Below are positions 59,289-64,000 of a stretch of DNA of 64,000 bases, piece after piece. The notes under the pieces were generated by a model. The model ran no database searches. It was not told the DNA's origin and was given only the letters and a program-made list of their open reading frames with translations. A program made the translations under genes and the position numbers. The number at the start of each line of letters is the position of its first letter. Position 1 is the stretch's first letter. Source of the stretch: Bosea sp. NBC_00550 (GTDB lineage Bacteria; Pseudomonadota; Alphaproteobacteria; Rhizobiales; Beijerinckiaceae); the NCBI RefSeq assembly GCF_026020075.1, contig NZ_CP102773.1:372001-436000 (forward strand). The letters run 5' to 3'.

Positions 59289-60059
59289 TCAATCGTTGAT
59301 GATAGCGCGCAGGAAGCGCCGCGTGCGCTCTTCGGTAGGATTCTCAAAGAAGCGCCGTGCCGGCGCCTCTTCGACGATGCGCCCCGCATCGAGCAGCATG
59401 GCGCGGCTGGCGACGCTTTTGGCGAAGCCGATCTCATGGGTCACGACGACCATCGTCATGTTGTGCTCCTGGTGCACCTTTCGGATGACCTGGAGCACCT
59501 CCTCGCGCATCTCCGGATCGAGCGCCGATGTCGGCTCATCGAACAGCATGAGCGAGGGTTTCATCGCCAACGCCCGGGCGATCGCGACGCGCTGACGTTG
59601 TCCGCCCGAGAGCTGGAACGGATATACATCCGCTTTCTCCTGCATGCCGACCTGTTCGAGCAGCGCCCTGCCCTGCTCCGTCGCCTCGCGTTGCGAGACG
59701 CCAAGAATCTTCATCGGCGCGATGATGATGTTGTCGAGCGCCGTCATATGCGGGAACAGGTTGAAGTTCTGGAAGACGAACCCCGTCGAGAGGCGGATCT
59801 GCTGCAGCGTATTCGTATTGGCCGTCTCGACATTGCGACCGCCCACCGAGATGCCGCCGCGCTGGATCGTCTCCAGCCCGTTGATGCAGCGCAGGAGCGT
59901 GCTCTTCCCGCAACCGCTGGGGCCACACAACACCAGAACCTCGCCCTGCGCGACGTCGATCGAGATGCCGTTGAGAACGCTGACCGCACCATAGGATTTG
60001 TGGACGTCGCGAATGCGGATGACGGCCGTCGTCGCCGCGGGAACCGTCGAGACCATCAT
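59289..60059 (-). CDS. Amino-acid-type ABC transporter ATPase (GlnQ/HisP-like)
   Basis: About 256 residues. Walker A is GPSGCGKST, the Q-loop in GFVFQNFNLFPHMTALDNI, the signature LSGGQRQRVAIARALAM and Walker B LMLFDEPTSALDPEM, followed by TMVVVTHEIGFAKSVA. Short length and motifs match the polar amino-acid uptake group. I chose the ATG at 60059, overlapping the permease stop as TGATG; an ATG at 60074 is the alternative. It energises the permease and receptor immediately upstream. Confidence 0.88.
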   Translation of the reverse strand: MMVSTVPAATTAVIRIRDVHKSYGAVSVLNGISIDVAQGEVLVLCGPSGCGKSTLLRCINGLETIQRGGISVGGRNVETANTNTLQQIRLSTGFVFQNFNLFPHMTALDNIIIAPMKILGVSQREATEQGRALLEQVGMQEKADVYPFQLSGGQRQRVAIARALAMKPSLMLFDEPTSALDPEMREEVLQVIRKVHQEHNMTMVVVTHEIGFAKSVASRAMLLDAGRIVEEAPARRFFENPTEERTRRFLRAIIND

Positions 60060-60727
60060 CAGATCGGCTGCCATTTTTGAAGCCTTTCGAGCATCCGCAT
60101 GAGAAGGGCATATCCCCAGATCAGCGCGACATAGAGAACGGCTGCTCCGGTATAGAATTCCAGCGGACGGAAGAACTGCACAGTGAGTTCCTGAGCCCGG
60201 AACATCACCTCGGGAACGGCGATCAAAACGGTGACGGTCACGTTCTTGATCACGGTGATATGGACATTGGTCAGGGATGGCAGCGTCGCGAAGAAGGCTT
60301 GCGGCAAGGTGATGTAGCGCATCACCTTCCAGCGGGAGAAGCCAAGCGACTGCGCCGCCTGCAACTGCGTTGCAGGAATGGCTTCCAGCCCGCCGCGAAA
60401 CGCCTCGCAGGCGAGCGCCGCGCCGTTCAGCGACAGAGCGATGATCGAGCTCGTCGTCGGCGAGAAGGAAATTCCCGTCAGGATCGGCATGACATAGTGG
60501 ATCCAGATTAGCAGGACCACGACGGGAAGCGTTCGGAACAGGTCGACGAAGACGACGGAGAACCCGCGCATCAGCCATCGCTGCGACATGCTCATCGCCG
60601 CGAGCACGACGCCGAGAATGGTCGTGATGATGATGCTGGGGAAACTCGTCCACCACGCATGCCACAGGCCGCCGGCAAGATAGGGGCCGTATTCGGTCAG
60701 AACGCCGAATTGAAACGTGTAATTCAT
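60059..60727 (-). CDS. Amino-acid-type ABC transporter permease
   Basis: A 222-residue inner-membrane permease of the HisM/GltK type. It has several hydrophobic segments and the EAA-like loop IPATQLQAAQSLGFSRWKVMRYITLPQAFFATLPSL. Typical systems of this type have two permeases or one homodimer; only one is present here, so it probably works as a homodimer. It is coupled to the ATPase downstream and to the solute receptor 92 bp upstream. Confidence 0.87.
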   Translation of the reverse strand: MNYTFQFGVLTEYGPYLAGGLWHAWWTSFPSIIITTILGVVLAAMSMSQRWLMRGFSVVFVDLFRTLPVVVLLIWIHYVMPILTGISFSPTTSSIIALSLNGAALACEAFRGGLEAIPATQLQAAQSLGFSRWKVMRYITLPQAFFATLPSLTNVHITVIKNVTVTVLIAVPEVMFRAQELTVQFFRPLEFYTGAAVLYVALIWGYALLMRMLERLQKWQPI

Positions 60728-60818
60728 GATCCAACCCGATCAGCGGTGATCCGAGCAAAGGCAAGTCCGCCTGCCGGGGACGGGGTCGATGCGCATCCGC
60801 CCCCGCAGGACTAGACAA

Positions 60819-61631
60819 CTAGCGCGGGCCGACAGCCAGCTCGGGCGGCAGGTTCCACTTCTCCGCGAGCCCGCGATACCAGCCGCGCAGCTTCATCGCG
60901 CGAACATAGGTGTCGAGGAAGACGAGCAAGTCGAGATCGGCATAACGAACCGCATGGTTCATGCTGGTCCACTCCGTCTGGTCGGCGGAGAACTTCACAT
61001 TGCGAAGCTCGGTCGGCCGCTCCTGCGCGCGCAATTCGTTCGAGACGGAGTCGCCGATATAGGCCGTCGCCCGCCCCTGCATGACCTCGAGCACCGCCGC
61101 GCCTGTGTCGGAGAGCGGCGTGACCTTCGCCTTCTTGAAGCTGCGCTGGGCATATTGCTGGGCCGCCGTGCCCGAAACCACGGAGACGGTGTTGCCCTCC
61201 TTGTCGAGGTCCGCGAAGGAGCGCACCGGGCTGTCGGCGCGAACCATGGCGGTGGAGGAGAGATAGCCGAAGGCCTCTCCGAACGCGACGGCGGTGGCCC
61301 GCTCGGGCGTCGCTCCAAGGCCGCTCATGATGACGTCCCATTTGCCGGCCTGAAGACCCGCCACGAGACCGCTCCAGGTCGTGTTGACGAGTTCGACCTT
61401 GATGCCCGTCATCGCTTCGAGATTGCGGATATCGTCGACGATGAGGCCTTCATACTGGTTCGTCTTGGGGTTGAGCAGGACGAACTTGTTCCAGGGCGCG
61501 ACGCCCACCACCAGCTTCTTCTCGGAGATAATCCGATCGAGCGTCGGCCCGGCCGAGGCGCCCGTGGACGAGAACGCGACGACCGCCGCGACGGCGGCCG
61601 AGGCGAGTGCATTGGCGATAGTTCTCAGCAT
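60819..61631 (-). CDS. Amino-acid-type ABC transporter substrate-binding protein
   Basis: A 270-residue periplasmic receptor starting at the ATG giving MLRTIANALASAAVAAVVAFSSTGASA, a Sec signal with cleavage after ASA. The mature domain (ISEKKLVVGVAPWNKFVLLNPKTNQYEGLIVDDIRNLEAMTGIKVELVNTTW) is the SBP family 3 fold (glutamine/histidine/cystine-binding type). The upstream frame to 61703 is discarded. It is the first transporter gene in the order toward the permease and ATPase. Substrate is not determined. Confidence 0.87.
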   Translation of the reverse strand: MLRTIANALASAAVAAVVAFSSTGASAGPTLDRIISEKKLVVGVAPWNKFVLLNPKTNQYEGLIVDDIRNLEAMTGIKVELVNTTWSGLVAGLQAGKWDVIMSGLGATPERATAVAFGEAFGYLSSTAMVRADSPVRSFADLDKEGNTVSVVSGTAAQQYAQRSFKKAKVTPLSDTGAAVLEVMQGRATAYIGDSVSNELRAQERPTELRNVKFSADQTEWTSMNHAVRYADLDLLVFLDTYVRAMKLRGWYRGLAEKWNLPPELAVGPR

Positions 61632-61689
61632 GGTCTTCCCCTTTTGTTGGTGCTGTAAAACAGATCGGCTCTCGTGAGGCGATCGCCCG

Positions 61690-63393
61690 TCAGTGGACGG
61701 CATCGCGTTCGAGCTGCAGCTTTTCGAACCCTACGATGGGCGCAGTCGCGTTGGGGTCGATGACGACGTCGATGACATAGGGCGCGTCGGTCGCGAGCGC
61801 CTGCTTCAGCCTCGCGGCGATCGTCTCGGGATCGGTAATACGCTCGCCCTTGCATTTCAGGGCGCGACCGACCTCCGAATAGTCGATGTCGAGGAAATCG
61901 CATTCGAGATAGCGGCCCATCACCTTCAGCTCCCAATGCCGCTGGAAGGCAAGCGTCCCGTTGTTGAAGACGACGACGGTGACGTCGACGCCGTAGCGAG
62001 CTGCCGTTTCGAGCTCGTTGAAGACGTAGCCGAAAGCGCCATCACCAGTCAGGCACATCACCTTGAGCGACGGATCGGCCATCTTGGCGCCGATCGCTGC
62101 GGGCAGGCTCCAGCCGATGCCGCTGGTTCCCCGTGGCGACAGGATGAAGCGGCCGGGGCGCGGCACGTCGATATGGCTCATCGCCCAGCCCGTGATGTAG
62201 CTGGCGTCGGTGACGATCAGAGTCTTGTCCTCGACCTGGGCCGAGATCTCGGCCAGCAGACGCTCGGGCCTGATCGGCTTCTGCGTTGAGGTCGCGACCG
62301 GCTCGAACTCCGCCTTCCAGACCTGGGTCAGCTCGGCAATCCGCTTTGTGGGCGCGCCATCCGTGCGCGCCAAACCGCGATCGGCGCAGTGGGCCAGGAG
62401 GTCCCGCAATGTATCCCTGACATCGCCGATCATCGCGATCTCGGTCGCGAAGTTGCGGCCGACCTCGGCAGGGTCGATGTCGAGATGGATCAGCTTGGCT
62501 TCCGGCCTAGGCAGCGACCAATCGCTGTAGCAGAGCTGGCCGGTGCGCGAGCCCAACACGAACACGACGTCGGCCTCGGCAAAGAGCGTGTTCGAGATCT
62601 GGCCCCGGCCGTAGCGACCACCGGTCGTCGAACCCAGCGGTCCCGCCGCGAGCGGATGCGCATCGGCAATCGCGCCGCGTCCTGTCATCGTCGTGGCGAC
62701 CGGGCAATCGAAGACCTCCGCCAGCATGCGGATTTCCTCTGATGCTCCGGAAATGACCGAGCCGCCGCCGGCGATGATCAGAGGCCGCCGCGCCGCGGAC
62801 AGCAATTCGGCGGCCTTCTCGATCGACTCGCGGCTCGCCCGCACTCGGTTGGCCGGGAAATGCGTGTAGGCGGGATCGGCCCAGACTTGCGCCTCGGCCT
62901 CGGCAGCCATGACGTCGCCGGGGCAAAGCAGGACGACCGGGCCGGGGCGGCCGGAGGTCGCGATGCGGAACGCCTTCCGCACGGCATCGGCGGCCTGTTC
63001 GGGCGTATCGATGCGCGTCACGTCCTTGACGTAAGGCGCTAGCGCGACGGCGTGATCGAGCGCGCTGCTGGCGTTTTTGTTCTTGAGCCGCAGCGGATGG
63101 TCCTGGACCAGCGCGATCACCGGCACCGACGAGCGCTGTGCCTCCAGGAGACCCGTGATCAGATTGGTGGCACCGGGCCCGAAGGTCGCGGCGCAGACGC
63201 CGGGACGGCCCGTCACTTGGGCATAGCCATGCGCCATAATCGCCGCATGCTTCTCGTCGCGCACTGTCACGATCCGCGTGAACGCCCGGTCGACGGCGTG
63301 GAACACATGGATCGGGTCCTCCATACCGAACAGGCAGGTCACCCCGTGGCTCTTGAGGGTCTCGTAAACTAGCGCGCCGCCGGTGCCCTGCAT
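61690..63393 (-). CDS. Thiamine-diphosphate-dependent enzyme (acetolactate-synthase-like decarboxylase)
   Basis: A 567-residue TPP enzyme. N-terminal pyrimidine-binding domain: VRDEKHAAIMAHGYAQVTGRPGVCAATFGPGATNLITGL (Glu47 is the activating residue). A middle domain follows (PLIIAGGGSVISGASEEIRMLAEVFDCPVATTMTGRGAIADAHPLAAG). The TPP motif is GDGAFGYVFNELETAARYGVDVTVVVFNN, the standard GDG...NN. This is the acetolactate-synthase/benzoylformate-decarboxylase/sulfoacetaldehyde-type superfamily, but substrate residues are not known. It is the first gene of the operon with the ABC transporter, suggesting uptake and decarboxylation or condensation of a 2-oxo acid. Confidence 0.87.
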   Translation of the reverse strand: MQGTGGALVYETLKSHGVTCLFGMEDPIHVFHAVDRAFTRIVTVRDEKHAAIMAHGYAQVTGRPGVCAATFGPGATNLITGLLEAQRSSVPVIALVQDHPLRLKNKNASSALDHAVALAPYVKDVTRIDTPEQAADAVRKAFRIATSGRPGPVVLLCPGDVMAAEAEAQVWADPAYTHFPANRVRASRESIEKAAELLSAARRPLIIAGGGSVISGASEEIRMLAEVFDCPVATTMTGRGAIADAHPLAAGPLGSTTGGRYGRGQISNTLFAEADVVFVLGSRTGQLCYSDWSLPRPEAKLIHLDIDPAEVGRNFATEIAMIGDVRDTLRDLLAHCADRGLARTDGAPTKRIAELTQVWKAEFEPVATSTQKPIRPERLLAEISAQVEDKTLIVTDASYITGWAMSHIDVPRPGRFILSPRGTSGIGWSLPAAIGAKMADPSLKVMCLTGDGAFGYVFNELETAARYGVDVTVVVFNNGTLAFQRHWELKVMGRYLECDFLDIDYSEVGRALKCKGERITDPETIAARLKQALATDAPYVIDVVIDPNATAPIVGFEKLQLERDAVH

Positions 63394-63419
63394 TGGTGTC
63401 TCCTGTTGACATCCAAATA

Positions 63420-63440
63420 ATGTTGCGTATTATGCAACAT
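63420..63440. promoter_or_regulatory. Operator candidate between the TPP enzyme and the IclR gene
   Basis: ATGTTGC (63420-63426) and GCAACAT (63434-63440) form a 7-bp inverted repeat with a 7-base AT-rich spacer, 27 bp upstream of the TPP-enzyme start and 60 bp upstream of the IclR start. It is a plausible binding site for the IclR-type regulator. Confidence 0.65.
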
Positions 63441-63500
63441 GTTGATTATTAATGGTACGCAGCGGATTTGTCCTGCGTCAAGCTGCGAAGCCGGGTATTC

Positions 63501-64000
63501 ATGAAATCGATCGAGAAGGCGGTGAGCGCCCTCCGGCTGCTCGTCGACTCCGGCGGCGAGCTTCGGGTCGGAGACACCAGCCGCCACCTGAAAGTCACCC
63601 GCAGCAGCGCCTCGCGCCTGCTGGCTTCGCTGGCGGGCGGCGGTCTGCTCGAGCAGGACCCGGCGACCCAGCGCTATCGGGCCGGCATTCTGGCCGTGCA
63701 GCTCGCGGCCAGCTTCCACCGGAATTTCGATCTGGTGGAGCTGGCGCAAAAGGAAATCGAAGAGCTGGCAATCCAGACCCAACACACGGCCTGGCTTGGG
63801 GTGCTGTCGGGCGCCGAGATCGTCGTCCTCAAGACAGCGCGGGGCTCGCAGCCGATCCAGTTCACTGTCGAGCCTGGGCACAGATTGCCGGCTTATGCGG
63901 CCGCCATGGGCAAGGCCCTGCTCGCGCTGAAAAGCGATGCCGAAATTCGCGGTCTCTTCAGCGCCCCATCCGCGCCGCTGACCGAACATACGGTAGCGTC
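63501..64000 (+). CDS. IclR-family transcriptional regulator, 3' truncated by the window
   Basis: The visible 166 residues begin MKSIEKAVSALRLLVDSGGELRVGDTSRHLKVTRSSASRLLASLAGGGLLEQDPATQRYRAG, the IclR winged-helix, followed by the GAF-like effector domain (TAWLGVLSGAEIVVLKTARGSQPIQFTVEPGHRLPAYAAAMGKALLAL). The gene continues beyond the window. It is divergent from the TPP-enzyme/transporter operon and shares a short promoter region with an inverted repeat, so it is the likely regulator. Confidence 0.88.
   Translation, partial: MKSIEKAVSALRLLVDSGGELRVGDTSRHLKVTRSSASRLLASLAGGGLLEQDPATQRYRAGILAVQLAASFHRNFDLVELAQKEIEELAIQTQHTAWLGVLSGAEIVVLKTARGSQPIQFTVEPGHRLPAYAAAMGKALLALKSDAEIRGLFSAPSAPLTEHTVA

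Noticed and set aside
1..64000. CRISPR arrays and rRNA or tRNA genes
   Set aside because: No regularly spaced repeats of 25-40 bp and no conserved rRNA or tRNA segments were noticed on reading both strands.

Overview
The window looks like a stretch of a repABC-type secondary replicon (plasmid or chromid) from a high-GC alphaproteobacterium, most likely Hyphomicrobiales (Rhizobiales). A complete repA-repB-repC operon lies at 37.1-40.8 kb with its antisense counter-transcribed RNA between repB and repC. Around it are a plasmid-type scpB/DUF1403 pair, toxin-antitoxin genes, a tyrosine recombinase, a MOBQ-type relaxase with a candidate oriT, and many broken genes. I cannot name the genus from sequence alone. 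No rRNA, tRNA or CRISPR array was seen.

Layout. 0-10.8 kb: a flavin-nucleotide-oxidase-fold protein, an isochorismatase-like hydrolase, and a minus-strand run of small-molecule redox and hydrolase genes (SDR, Gfo/Idh/MocA, DsrE, Tat-exported metallo-beta-lactamase fold, Tat-exported alpha/beta hydrolase, tautomerase, quinone oxidoreductase), followed by a 956-residue winged-helix/ATPase regulator. 10.8-13.8 kb: an IS481-family element with a frameshifted transposase abutting a truncated integrase, then an intact IS1182-family element. 14.1-29.6 kb: a large catabolic cluster for a nitrogen compound, with AtzG/AtzE-like amidase, TrzN/AtzA-like amidohydrolase, NtaA/SnaA-like flavin monooxygenase plus flavin reductase, two agmatinase-family ureohydrolases (one with altered active-site residues), a creatininase-family protein with an altered metal motif, a NodB/cyclic-imidase-like deacetylase, a PotABCD-like ABC transporter, an MBL hydrolase and a divergent LysR regulator. 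29.6-32.3 kb: an oxidoreductase, a cold-shock protein and a small alpha/beta hydrolase.

32.4-49.5 kb is the replicon backbone: scpB and DUF1403, a Phd/PIN toxin-antitoxin pair, an integrase, palindromes upstream of repA, repABC, an orphan MbcA/Xre antitoxin, an unknown 306-residue gene, a 36-bp palindrome, a decayed parDE locus, a TraD-like relaxosome protein facing a MobA/MobL relaxase, a MazF-like toxin with a truncated antitoxin, a second (dead, inverted) integrase, and a RES/Xre toxin-antitoxin pair. 50.3-54.1 kb: a PaoABC-type molybdenum aldehyde oxidoreductase operon. 54.1-59.2 kb: a gene graveyard (DNA ligase, IS110 and small-protein remnants) with an intact DEDDh exonuclease. 59.3-64 kb: an amino-acid-type ABC transporter, a thiamine-diphosphate enzyme and a divergent, truncated IclR regulator.

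Functionally, the most interesting part is the 14-29.6 kb cluster. The gene set predicts uptake of a cationic or polyamine-like nitrogen compound, flavin-dependent oxidation, hydrolytic ring opening (creatininase- and cyclic-imidase-like folds), release of urea by guanidino hydrolysis, and amide or carboxybiuret-like hydrolysis. I do not recognise this combination as a described pathway, and the substrate is not determinable from sequence.
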